From NCBI GenBank assembly GCA_002328745.1, contig DCVQ01000009.1, positions 1,917-32,450 on the forward strand: 30,534 bases of DNA, written 5' to 3'. This document shows positions 1 to 7,114 of this stretch, one piece after another. Positions within the stretch are counted from its first letter, which is position 1. Every line of letters begins with the position of its first letter. Position numbers and translations under genes: made by a program. The notes beneath the pieces are model-generated. The model searched no databases. It was not told where the DNA came from and saw only the letters and a program-made list of their open reading frames with translations. The DNA comes from Actinobacteria bacterium UBA2184 (GTDB lineage: Bacteria > Actinomycetota > Coriobacteriia > Anaerosomatales > Anaerosomataceae).

Positions 1-641
1 GCCGCCTGGATGTTGCGGAGCTGGAACTCGGCGCCCTCCTCGGCGCGGCGCAGCTTATCGCCGGTGAGCGCCGGGTCGATGGCGTGCAGCAGGAAGAGGT
101 GCTTCACGGCGCCCTTGGGCAGCGCGAGCACGGCGTTGAACGCGCGGGACGCTGCGAGCGAGAAGTCGGTTGCGAGCACGAGCTTCTCGCCGAAGTGCTG
201 GAGCCACGTGGACGGATCGCCGTTGCGGCGCAGCAGGTCGTAGCGCGCCACGAGGTGCGGCACGGTGGCGTCGCGCAGGAGGCGCTCGGAGACCGAGCCG
301 GCGACCAGTTGCCCCACGAGCGACTTCGCGTGAGAGCCGTACACGACCGCGTCCACCTGCGCCTCGGTGGCCAGAGCGCCAAGCTCGTCCACGGGATCGC
401 CCGCGGCCACGCGCACCTCCACGCCCAGCCCGGCCGCCTCGAGGCCGCCGGCGAACTCGCGGATGCGCTCGCGCGCGTCGTCCACCTTGCGGGCGATGAT
501 CGGCCCTTCGAGCCCCGAGACGTCCACGGCGTGCCCCAGCACCACACGCCGCACGCCCAGAGCCGGAAGCCCCCGCGCGAACGCGAGGATGAGCTCGTTG
601 TCATCCGAGAAGTCGACCGGGAGGAGTACCGTCCTGAACAT
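1..641 (-). CDS. Tandem-domain universal stress protein (UspA family), 3' end outside window
   Basis: The reading frame starts with ATG at 641, two bases after the carA stop, and runs off the window edge after 213 codons without a stop. The protein begins MFRTVLLPVDFS, the usual first strand of a Usp fold with its conserved Asp. A second copy starts near residue 152 (KLVLATDFS), so this is a two-domain Usp. The first domain ends with the family's ATP-loop region, GSHAKSLVGQLVAGSVSE. There the second Gly of the classical G-2x-G-9x-G(S/T) pattern is replaced by Ala, so ATP binding may be weakened. Usp proteins are cytoplasmic stress or nucleotide-binding proteins; the role of this one is unknown. 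A purine-rich GGAG lies about 8 bases before the start, and the position implies co-transcription with carA. The family call is firm, the function is not. Confidence 0.85.
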   Translation of the reverse strand, partial: MFRTVLLPVDFSDDNELILAFARGLPALGVRRVVLGHAVDVSGLEGPIIARKVDDARERIREFAGGLEAAGLGVEVRVAAGDPVDELGALATEAQVDAVVYGSHAKSLVGQLVAGSVSERLLRDATVPHLVARYDLLRRNGDPSTWLQHFGEKLVLATDFSLAASRAFNAVLALPKGAVKHLFLLHAIDPALTGDKLRRAEEGAEFQLRNIQA

Positions 642-643
642 CG

Positions 644-1924
644 TCACGCTCCGTCCGTCTCGCTGAAGATGTCGTCCCTGCCGTCCATGAGCCGCGCATA
701 CACGCTGAACAGGTACCGGGCGTCGAACGGCCCCGGCGCCGCCTCGGGGTGGTACTGCACGGAGACCGCGGGCACGTCGAGGCAACGCACGCCCGCGGTG
801 GTCATGTCGTTCAAGTTCACGTGCGTAAGCTGCACCCGGCCGAACCGTGCCGAGCGCACCACCGGCGCCACGCCCGCACGCACCCATGCGGCGAGGTCGT
901 TCGCGTCATGCACGAGCCCGCCGCTCTCGGCCGCGTCGAGCTCGCCGATCGATCCGAAGTCCACGCAGAACCCGTGGTTCTGCGTGGTGATCTCCACCTG
1001 CCCGGTGATGAGGTTCTTCACCGGCTGGTTGCCGCCGCGGTGGCCGTACTTGAGCTTATAGGTACGAGCGCCGAGCGCGAGAGCGAGCATCTGGTGCCCC
1101 AGGCAGATGCCGAAGACCGGCTTCTTGCCGAGCACCGCGGCCACGGTCTCGTAGAGATAGCGCACCGCTGCCGGATCGCCCGGGCCGTTGGCGAAGAAGA
1201 CGCCGTCGCACTCCATCGCGAGCGCCTCGTCGGCGGTGGTGGTGGGCGGCACCACGATGATCTCGCAGCCGGCGTCGGCGAGGCGGCGCAGGATGTTGTA
1301 CTTGATGCCCGAGTCGAACGCCACCACGCGGTAGCGCGGCGCGCCCTGCAGGATGCCCGTGTCCACCGGGATGTCGCACTCCGGCGGCATCTCGCCGCCC
1401 CAGGTGTACGCCTGCGGCGTGCCCACGCCCGAGACGAGGTCCACCCCCACGAGCGACGGCGCCGACTGCGCCTTGGCGACCAGCGAATCGCCGTCGAGAT
1501 CGAGCGTGGAGAGCACCGAGCGCATCGCGCCCGCCTCGCGCACGTGCCGCGTGAGCCGCCGCGTGTCCACGCCCTCGATGGCTACCACGCCGAGCCGCGC
1601 GAAGAACTCGCGCACGGTCTCCTCGGCACGCCAGTTGGAGGCCGTGGCCGAGAGCTCGCGCACCACGAAACCCGAAGCGAACACCCCGCGCGACTCCATG
1701 TCGGCGGCGTTGACGCCGCAGTTGCCGATGTGCGGCGAGGTCATCGTCACGATCTGCCCGGCGTACGAGGGGTCGGTGAAGACCTCCTGGTAGCCGGTCA
1801 TCGAGGTGTTGAAGACGATCTCGCCGGTCACCTCGCCGGGGGCGCCGCAACTCCACCCTTCGAAGACGGTCCCGTCCTCGAAGGCCAGCATCGCCCGCTG
1901 GCGCTCGCCCGAGATGGCCGGCAC
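644..1924 (-). CDS. carA: Carbamoyl-phosphate synthase small (glutaminase) subunit
   Basis: CarA hydrolyses glutamine and passes ammonia to CarB for carbamoyl phosphate, the precursor of pyrimidines and arginine. The N-terminal CarA domain carries the FNTSMTGYQE signature. The C-terminal class I amidotransferase domain shows GICLGHQ with nucleophile Cys274 and the HPE pair His392/Glu394, so the catalytic triad is intact. At 426 residues the length is normal. I chose the GTG at 1924, which overlaps the pyrC stop by one base (TAGTG) and has AAGGTGG seven bases upstream. A downstream ATG at 1891, just before LAFEDGTVFEG, would give 415 residues but has only a weak ribosome site. The gene follows pyrC in the pyrR-pyrB-pyrC-carA operon. 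carB does not follow directly: a universal stress protein gene does. Confidence 0.95.
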   Translation of the reverse strand: MPAISGERQRAMLAFEDGTVFEGWSCGAPGEVTGEIVFNTSMTGYQEVFTDPSYAGQIVTMTSPHIGNCGVNAADMESRGVFASGFVVRELSATASNWRAEETVREFFARLGVVAIEGVDTRRLTRHVREAGAMRSVLSTLDLDGDSLVAKAQSAPSLVGVDLVSGVGTPQAYTWGGEMPPECDIPVDTGILQGAPRYRVVAFDSGIKYNILRRLADAGCEIIVVPPTTTADEALAMECDGVFFANGPGDPAAVRYLYETVAAVLGKKPVFGICLGHQMLALALGARTYKLKYGHRGGNQPVKNLITGQVEITTQNHGFCVDFGSIGELDAAESGGLVHDANDLAAWVRAGVAPVVRSARFGRVQLTHVNLNDMTTAGVRCLDVPAVSVQYHPEAAPGPFDARYLFSVYARLMDGRDDIFSETDGA

Positions 1925-3213
1925 TACCCCGCCACCTTCCCGTTCTTGAGCGCCCACTTCCCGCCCACGAGCACGTCGCTCGCCTTGCCGAGGAGGTTCG
2001 CGCCGAGAAACGCCGAGTTGCGGCCCTTGGAGGCGAACCACTCGGCCGTGACCTCCACGCGCGCCTCGGGGTCCACGATGGTGATGTCGGCGGGCATCCC
2101 CGCCTCGAGCCGCATCGCGGGCAAACCTACCGCCTCGCGCGGCCCGTGGCACATCAGCTGCGCCACCTGCGACCACGTCATCTTGCCCGTGGCCACCAGG
2201 TGCGTGTTCACGAGCGAGAGCGCCGTCTCCAGACCGGTGGTGCCGAAGGGTGCCAACTCGAACTCCAGCTCCTTCTCGTGCACCGCGTGCGGCGCGTGGT
2301 CGGTGGCGATGCAGTCCACCGTGCCCTCGAGCAGCCCCGCAACCAGCGCTTCGCGGTCCGCCGCTGTGCGCAGCGGCGGGTTCATCTTCAGGTTCGTATC
2401 GTAGCCCACGAGGGCGTCCTCATCGAGGAAGAGGTGATGCGGCGTCACCTCGCAGGTGACCTTCACCCCGCGGGCCTTCGCGGCGCGCACGAGCTCGAGC
2501 GAGCCTGCGGTCGAGAGGTGCGCGAGGTGCAGCCGGCAGCCGGTGAGCTCGGCGAGCGCGATGTCGCGCGCCACCATCGTCTCCTCGGCGACGTCGGGGA
2601 TGCCCGGCAGGCCCATGCGCGTGGAGACCACGCCCTCGTTCACCACGCCGTTTTCGGCCAGCGACTCGTCCTCGCAGTGCGCGATCATCGGCGCGCCGAA
2701 GCGCTTGATGTAGTCCATCGCCACACGCGTCATCCCGGCGCTCTGGATGCCCTTGCCGTCATCGCTGAAGGCCACGGCGCCCTCGGCGATCATGTCGCCG
2801 ATCTCGGCGAGCTGCTCGCCCTCCTGGCGCTTGGTGATAGCGCCGATGGGATACACCCGCACCGCGCCCTCGGCGGCAGCGCGCTCCACGATGAAGCGCA
2901 CCTTGGAGCCCGAGTCGCACACCGGGTCGGTGTTGGGCATGCAGGCCACCGCGGTGAAGCCGCCATGCGCCGCGGCGCGCGTGCCCGAGGCGATGGTCTC
3001 TTTGTACTCGCGGCCGGGTTCGCGCAGGTGCACGTGCACGTCGGCGAGGCCCGGCAGCACCACTTTCTCCGCGCAGTCGATGGTCTCGCCCTTGGGGATG
3101 GTGAGGTCTTCGCCCACCTCCACGATCACGCCGTCGCGCACGACGATGTCGAGCACGGCGTCCAGTCCCATCGCCGGGTCGACGACCCGGCCACCCTTAA
3201 GCAGCAGCGCCAC
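1924..3213 (-). CDS. pyrC: Dihydroorotase (class I)
   Basis: This 429-residue zinc amidohydrolase interconverts carbamoyl aspartate and dihydroorotate, the third step of UMP synthesis. Visible metal and active-site motifs are His60 and His62 in DVHVHLREPG, Asp151 in FSDDGKG (position of the bridging ligand in class I enzymes), His179 in IAHCED, His232 in HLAHLST and Asp305 in ATDHAPH. The set is complete, so the enzyme should be active. The start is GTG at 3213, with GGAGGAG six to seven bases upstream. This start lies inside the 3' end of pyrB (17-base overlap), and the stop overlaps the carA start by one base, indicating a translationally coupled operon under the PyrR attenuator upstream of pyrR. 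Confidence 0.97.
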   Translation of the reverse strand: MALLLKGGRVVDPAMGLDAVLDIVVRDGVIVEVGEDLTIPKGETIDCAEKVVLPGLADVHVHLREPGREYKETIASGTRAAAHGGFTAVACMPNTDPVCDSGSKVRFIVERAAAEGAVRVYPIGAITKRQEGEQLAEIGDMIAEGAVAFSDDGKGIQSAGMTRVAMDYIKRFGAPMIAHCEDESLAENGVVNEGVVSTRMGLPGIPDVAEETMVARDIALAELTGCRLHLAHLSTAGSLELVRAAKARGVKVTCEVTPHHLFLDEDALVGYDTNLKMNPPLRTAADREALVAGLLEGTVDCIATDHAPHAVHEKELEFELAPFGTTGLETALSLVNTHLVATGKMTWSQVAQLMCHGPREAVGLPAMRLEAGMPADITIVDPEARVEVTAEWFASKGRNSAFLGANLLGKASDVLVGGKWALKNGKVAG

Positions 3214-4132
3214 TGTCGGCTCCTCCCAGCAGCAGGTACATGACGGCCATGCGCACGGCCACGCCCGACTCCACCTGGTCGAGGATCACGCTCCGGGCCG
3301 AGTCGGCCACGTCGGCGGTGATCTCCACGCCACGGTTCATCGGACCAGGGTGCATCACCACGGCGTGCGGGGGCAGCTTGGCCAGCCGCGCCGCGTTCAT
3401 GCCGTAAAGCGAGGCGTACTCGCGGTTGCTCGGGAACGGCATCCGCGCGGCGCGCTCGAATTGCACGCGCAGGAGGTACGCCACGTCGAGTGAGGGCAGC
3501 ACCTCGTCAAGGTCGTAAGCCACCTCGGCGCCTAGCACGTCGGGCCGAGCGGGCATCAGCGTGGGCGGACCGATGATGATCGGCGTGGCGCCCACCTTGC
3601 GGAGCGCCGGCACGAGCGAGCCGGCCACGCGCGAGTGGCAGATGTCGCCCACGATGCCCACGCGCAGCCCTTCGAGCTTCCCGAGCGACTGGCGCATCGT
3701 GTAGAGGTCGAGGAGGGCCTGCGTGGGGTGCTGGTGTACGCCGTCGCCGCCGTTGACGATGGAGCAGTCCATCACCTCGGCGAGCATCTGGGGCGCGCCC
3801 GCGTACTTGTGACGCACCACCACGAGGTCGCAGCTCATCGCGGCGAGCGTCTTGGCGGTGTCGAGCAGCGTCTCGCCCTTCACGGTTGCCGAGGACGACG
3901 CGGTGAAGTTCACGCCGTCAGCCGAGAGACGCTTGGAGGCGATCTCGAAAGACATGCGCGTGCGGGTGGAGGGCTCGAAGAAGAGGTTCACGATGGTGCG
4001 GCCCCGCAGCGTGGGGAGCTTCTTGATGCGGCGCTGGTTGACCTCGGCGAAGGACTCGGCCGTGTCGAGGATGTGGACGATCTCCTCGGCCGTGACGTCG
4101 TCCATGGTCATGATGTGGCGGCTTGCGAGCAT
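3197..4132 (-). CDS. pyrB: Aspartate carbamoyltransferase catalytic subunit
   Basis: PyrB condenses carbamoyl phosphate with aspartate, the first committed step of pyrimidine synthesis. The 311-residue protein carries the carbamoyl-phosphate loop FEPSTRTRMSFE (residues 52-63), HPTQALLDL (from residue 135) and HPGPMNRGVEI near the C-terminus, all typical of the family. No regulatory-chain gene (pyrI) is present, as expected for operons controlled by PyrR rather than by enzyme allostery. The ATG at 4132 sits seven bases after the pyrR stop and uses the GGGGAG at the end of pyrR as its ribosome site. The 3' end overlaps pyrC by 17 bases. Confidence 0.97.
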   Translation of the reverse strand: MLASRHIMTMDDVTAEEIVHILDTAESFAEVNQRRIKKLPTLRGRTIVNLFFEPSTRTRMSFEIASKRLSADGVNFTASSSATVKGETLLDTAKTLAAMSCDLVVVRHKYAGAPQMLAEVMDCSIVNGGDGVHQHPTQALLDLYTMRQSLGKLEGLRVGIVGDICHSRVAGSLVPALRKVGATPIIIGPPTLMPARPDVLGAEVAYDLDEVLPSLDVAYLLRVQFERAARMPFPSNREYASLYGMNAARLAKLPPHAVVMHPGPMNRGVEITADVADSARSVILDQVESGVAVRMAVMYLLLGGADSGAAA

Positions 4133-4138
4133 GGGCCG

Positions 4139-4693
4139 TTACTCCCCTTTCCCGTCGTCTTCGAGGATCACGGCGCCGTCTTTGCCGTCGTGCTCGGCGA
4201 GGAGCACCTTCACGCGCTCTGTGCGCGCGGTGGGCACGTTCTTGCCCACATAGTCGGCGCGGATGGGCAGCTCCCGGTGGCCGCGGTCCACCAGCACCGC
4301 GAGCTGGATGGCCGAGGGACGGCCGTAGTCCATGATCGCGTCCATCGCCGCGCGGATGGTGCGGCCGGTGTAGAGCACGTCGTCGGTGAGCACCACCGCG
4401 CGGCTCTCCACGTCGAACGGGATGTCGGTGGCGTGCACCTCGGGGCTCAGGTGCGTGGCCACGTCGTCGCGGTAGAACGAGATGTCGAGGCTGCCCACGG
4501 GGACCGGCGTGCCTTCGATGCGCTCGATGCGCTCCGCCAGCCGACGCGCCATATCGGCGCCCCGGGTCATGATGCCCACGAGGCCGATCGTGCCGGCGCC
4601 CTTGTTGGCCTCGAGGATCTCGTGCGCGATGCGGGTGAGCGCACGGTCCATTGCCTCGGCGTCCATCACCTCGGCCTTCACGCGATAGCCCAT
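4139..4693 (-). CDS. pyrR: PyrR, pyrimidine operon RNA-binding attenuation protein / uracil phosphoribosyltransferase
   Basis: PyrR binds pyr mRNA in the presence of UMP and promotes termination; many homologues also make UMP from uracil and PRPP. The 184-residue protein has a phosphoribosyltransferase fold with the PRPP loop VLTDDVLYTGRT at 101-112, and normal family length. The start is ATG at 4693 with AAGGAG six bases upstream; the frame stays open farther upstream, but that part lacks family similarity and runs into the leader terminator. pyrR is the first gene of the pyr operon, and the leader at 4733-4857 contains a PyrR-binding loop and terminator, so the gene probably regulates itself and the operon. 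The classical pyrP/uraA uracil permease seen after pyrR in Bacillus is absent. Confidence 0.96.
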   Translation of the reverse strand: MGYRVKAEVMDAEAMDRALTRIAHEILEANKGAGTIGLVGIMTRGADMARRLAERIERIEGTPVPVGSLDISFYRDDVATHLSPEVHATDIPFDVESRAVVLTDDVLYTGRTIRAAMDAIMDYGRPSAIQLAVLVDRGHRELPIRADYVGKNVPTARTERVKVLLAEHDGKDGAVILEDDGKGE

Positions 4694-4732
4694 GAGCCGC
4701 TCCTTCCGCCGTGGCCGGCTCCGTGCGAGGGC

Positions 4733-4768
4733 ACACAAAACGCCCTCTTGCGGCAGGCAAGAAGGCGT
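4733..4768 (-). terminator. Intrinsic terminator of the pyr leader (attenuator)
   Basis: Read on the minus strand, arms 4768-4757 and 4751-4740 form a 12-bp stem (ACGCCTTCTTGC with GCAAGAGGGCGT, one G-U pair) around a five-base CTGCC loop. TTTTGTGT follows. It lies about 40 bases before the pyrR start, inside the leader, so it should stop transcription before the operon unless an antiterminator forms. Confidence 0.85.
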
Positions 4769-4822
4769 CGGCTTCGGCTGCGTCCGCCCTTCAGGTGCGG
4801 GCGGGAGCGGGCTATGCGGTTT

Positions 4823-4857
4823 GCTTCCTTGCCGGCCTCACGGGACCGGTGTTAAAG
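4823..4857 (-). promoter_or_regulatory. PyrR-binding loop (anti-antiterminator) and antiterminator arm
   Basis: The minus strand carries GGTCCCGTGAGGCC at 4847-4834, which fits the known PyrR-binding loop consensus ARUCCNGNGAGGYU apart from its flanking bases, and is closed by CCGG/CCGG. Directly downstream, GGCAAGGAAGC (4833-4823) can pair at 10 of 11 positions with GCCTTCTTGCC (4766-4756), the 5' arm of the leader terminator. This gives the classical exclusive pair: with PyrR-UMP bound, the loop is held and the terminator forms; without it, the antiterminator forms and the operon is read. The pairing is read from sequence; the mechanism is known for this family; regulation here is inferred. 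Confidence 0.85.
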
Positions 4858-4866
4858 GTCTCACCG

Positions 4867-4895
4867 AGGGTAGCAGGACGGAGACAGAGCGGCAA
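4867..4895 (-). promoter_or_regulatory. Candidate pyr operon promoter
   Basis: TTGCCG (4895-4890) and TACCCT (4872-4867) are separated by 17 bases on the minus strand, which puts the start of transcription near 4860, just before the PyrR-binding loop. The -35 abuts a small 5-bp hairpin (4911-4896, GGGGC/GCCCC) after the stop of the upstream kinase gene, which may be a weak terminator. The -10 is only a moderate match. Confidence 0.55.
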
Positions 4896-4911
4896 GGGGC
4901 TCTCCCGCCCC

Positions 4912-6276
4912 CTACCCCGCCCGCGGGATCCGCACCACGAACGCCGCGCCCCCCAGGTCGGACGCGCCGACAGCAACAGTCCCGCCGTGGCGCTCCACGA
5001 TCTCGCGCACCACCGCAAGGCCGATCCCCACGCCGCCGCTCGTGCGTGCACGTGCGGGGTCGCCGCGCCAGAAGCGCGCGAACACGCGCTCGCGGTCCTC
5101 CTCGGCGACACCGGTCCCCGAGTCGGCCACCTCGATCACCGCGTCCGCGCTCTCGGCACGCACCGTGGCGCGCACCGTGCTGCCCTCGGGCGTATGGCGG
5201 GCGGCGTTGGCGAGAAGGTTGCCCACGGCCTGCGTGAGGCGGTCACCGTCGCCCATCACAACGAGCCCGGCCTCCACCCGCTCTTCAAGCGCGTGGCCCG
5301 TGGACTCCATCAGCGCGCGCGAGCTCTCGATCGCCACCATCACCGGCGCCGCGAGGTCGATCGGCGCGAGCGCGAAGGCCGCCGAGCCGCTCTCGAGCCG
5401 CGACAGGTCGAGGATCGAGCCCGCCAGCCGCCCGAGGCGCACGGTCTCGTCGTGGATGAGCCCGAGCCGCTCCTCGTCGGTAGGCAGCACGCCGTCCTGC
5501 ATCGCTTCCACGGTGGCCTGGATGGCCTGGAGCGGCGTCCGCAACTCGTGCGCCACATCGGCGGTGAGCTGCTGCTCGAACCGACGCTCGGCCTCCACCG
5601 CGTCGGCCATCTGGTCGAACGTCATGCCGAGGTCGGCGATGGCGTCGCCCCCGCTCATCCCGGTGCGTGCCGAACGGTCGCCACGCCGCAGCGCCTCGGC
5701 GGCGCGCGTGACGGCCTCGATCGGCCTGATGAGGTGCCGCGAGTACACGAAGCCGGCGAGCGATGCGAGCACCACCGCGATCATGGCCGCAAGCACGAGC
5801 CCCGCGATCGAGACGCGGCGGAACCAGATGTCGCGCTCGGTGAGCATCCCGCCGGGGACGTTCTGCGCCACGACCACCTCGCCGACCACCTCGCCGTCCA
5901 CGACGACGTCGGCGCGCGCGCTTACCTCGGTCACGTCGCCACGCGGGTCCTCGCCGCCCATCATCATGCCGGCGCGGCCGGCCGTGTACGCCACCAGCCC
6001 GCCGTCCTGATCGAGGATGTGCACCTGCAGGTCGCCGACCATCGCGATGTGTGCCAGATCGGCCACCGTGAGGCGCTCCCATCCGCCTGCCTGCGCGTAC
6101 TGGCGCGCGATGGCGTCGGCAACCACCTCGGCGCGCTCGTCGATGCCCCGCTGGATGTAGCGCTCGAACTGCCGCTGCCAGGTGCCGGTGAGCACCACGC
6201 CGGCGATGACGGCGGTCGCCACGGCCACGAGCGCGAACGCCACGGCGAGCCGCGCGGAGAGGCCCCGACGCTTCAC
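4912..6276 (-). CDS. Membrane sensor histidine kinase (HAMP, HisKA, HATPase)
   Basis: This 454-residue kinase has a first membrane helix at about 9-30, an extracytoplasmic sensor of about 120 residues, a second helix at about 156-178, HAMP to about 233, and HisKA with His243 in ADVAHELRTPLQ. The ATPase domain has the N box GNLLANAARHTP (352-363), DSGTG (385-389) and GVGIGL (415-420), so all catalytic boxes are present. The signal is not readable from the sensor region, which matches no specific sensor I recognise. It starts with GTG at 6276, overlapping the regulator stop by four bases (GTGA), so the two are a cognate pair. It resembles ResE/BaeS/PhoR-type kinases; a link to phosphate is possible, since pst-phoU is nearby, but is not shown. 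Confidence 0.93.
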   Translation of the reverse strand: MKRRGLSARLAVAFALVAVATAVIAGVVLTGTWQRQFERYIQRGIDERAEVVADAIARQYAQAGGWERLTVADLAHIAMVGDLQVHILDQDGGLVAYTAGRAGMMMGGEDPRGDVTEVSARADVVVDGEVVGEVVVAQNVPGGMLTERDIWFRRVSIAGLVLAAMIAVVLASLAGFVYSRHLIRPIEAVTRAAEALRRGDRSARTGMSGGDAIADLGMTFDQMADAVEAERRFEQQLTADVAHELRTPLQAIQATVEAMQDGVLPTDEERLGLIHDETVRLGRLAGSILDLSRLESGSAAFALAPIDLAAPVMVAIESSRALMESTGHALEERVEAGLVVMGDGDRLTQAVGNLLANAARHTPEGSTVRATVRAESADAVIEVADSGTGVAEEDRERVFARFWRGDPARARTSGGVGIGLAVVREIVERHGGTVAVGASDLGGAAFVVRIPRAG

Positions 6277-6977
6277 GACGCCTCACCCGGCGGCTCGAAG
6301 CGGTAGCCCACCCCGAAAACGGTGTGGATGAAGCGCGGCTCCTTGGGGTCGTCGGCCAGCTTGGCCCGCAGGTTCTTCACGTGGCTGTCGATCGCGCGCT
6401 CGTAACCTTCGAAGTCGTAGCCGAGCACCTTCTCCACGAGCTCCATCCGCGAGTACACGCGCCCCGGGTAGCGCGAGAGCGTGGTGAGGAGCTTGTACTC
6501 GCTTGCGGTGAGATCGGCCTCGACGCCATCGACGAAGACCTTGTGGCCCGCGAGGTCGATCTCGAGCGGTCCGTAGGTGACCTTCGAGCGCTGCGGCTCG
6601 CTCTCGGAACGCGCGCGACGCAGCAGCGCCCGCAGGCGCGCCACCAGCTCCCGGGGGCTGAACGGCTTCACGAGGTAGTCGTCGGCGCCGAGGTCGAGGC
6701 CTGCGATGCGCTCCTCCTCGCCGCCCTTGGCGGTGAGCATGATGATGGGGACGTCGGAGGTGTCGCGGATGCGTCGGCAGACCTCCTCTCCGGGCAGGCC
6801 GGGCAGGTTGAGGTCGAGCACGATCGCGTCGTACCGGTGCGTGCCGAACGCCTCGAGCGCCTTTAGGCCATCGCCGACGGCGGTCACCCAGTAGCCGTCA
6901 CGCTCCAGATACGCCTCGACGACGGAGCGCGTCTGCGCTTCGTCTTCGACAAGCAGGATCCTTCGCGTGGCGTCCAC
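6273..6977 (-). CDS. OmpR/PhoB-family DNA-binding response regulator
   Basis: A receiver domain (acidic pocket Glu11/Asp12, phosphoacceptor Asp55 in VLDLNLPG, Thr82, Lys104 in LVKPFSP) is followed by a winged-helix output domain ending in DSHVKNLRAKL and FGVGYRF, which defines the OmpR/PhoB class. I chose the GTG at 6977 (234 residues), which has GAAGGGA about ten bases upstream and gives the usual short N-terminus. An ATG at 7013 would add 12 residues, but its ribosome-site region lies in a small GC hairpin (7015-7028). The stop overlaps the sensor kinase start (GTGA). The target genes cannot be told from sequence; PhoP/PhoB, ResD or MtrA-type roles are all possible. Confidence 0.93.
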   Translation of the reverse strand: MDATRRILLVEDEAQTRSVVEAYLERDGYWVTAVGDGLKALEAFGTHRYDAIVLDLNLPGLPGEEVCRRIRDTSDVPIIMLTAKGGEEERIAGLDLGADDYLVKPFSPRELVARLRALLRRARSESEPQRSKVTYGPLEIDLAGHKVFVDGVEADLTASEYKLLTTLSRYPGRVYSRMELVEKVLGYDFEGYERAIDSHVKNLRAKLADDPKEPRFIHTVFGVGYRFEPPGEAS

Positions 6978-7072
6978 CGAGGGCCCGTCCCTTCTCGCGG
7001 CTCTCTCCAGCATACCCCGCACGCGGGGGGCCGATGCGGACTGCGGCCGAGCGAGTTGTGGAGGTGTTGTGA

Positions 7073-7103
7073 GCGCTCCCGCCGCCCTCGGACGCGGGAA
7101 CGC
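7073..7103 (-). terminator. Candidate hairpin terminator after the REC-PAS kinase gene
   Basis: Ten-base arms at 7103-7094 and 7082-7073 (GCGTTCCCGC with GCGGGAGCGC, one G-U pair) form a stable stem with an 11-base loop, 12 bases after the stop at 7115. No U run follows, so it may be a Rho-assisted or RNA-stabilising hairpin rather than an intrinsic terminator. Confidence 0.35.
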
Positions 7104-7114
7104 CGCCTGAGCCG

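Noticed and set aside
4912..6977. Naming the regulator/kinase pair phoP/phoR
   Set aside because: Domain content fits several OmpR systems and the pair is over 10 kb from pst-phoU; the sensor domain gives no specific match.
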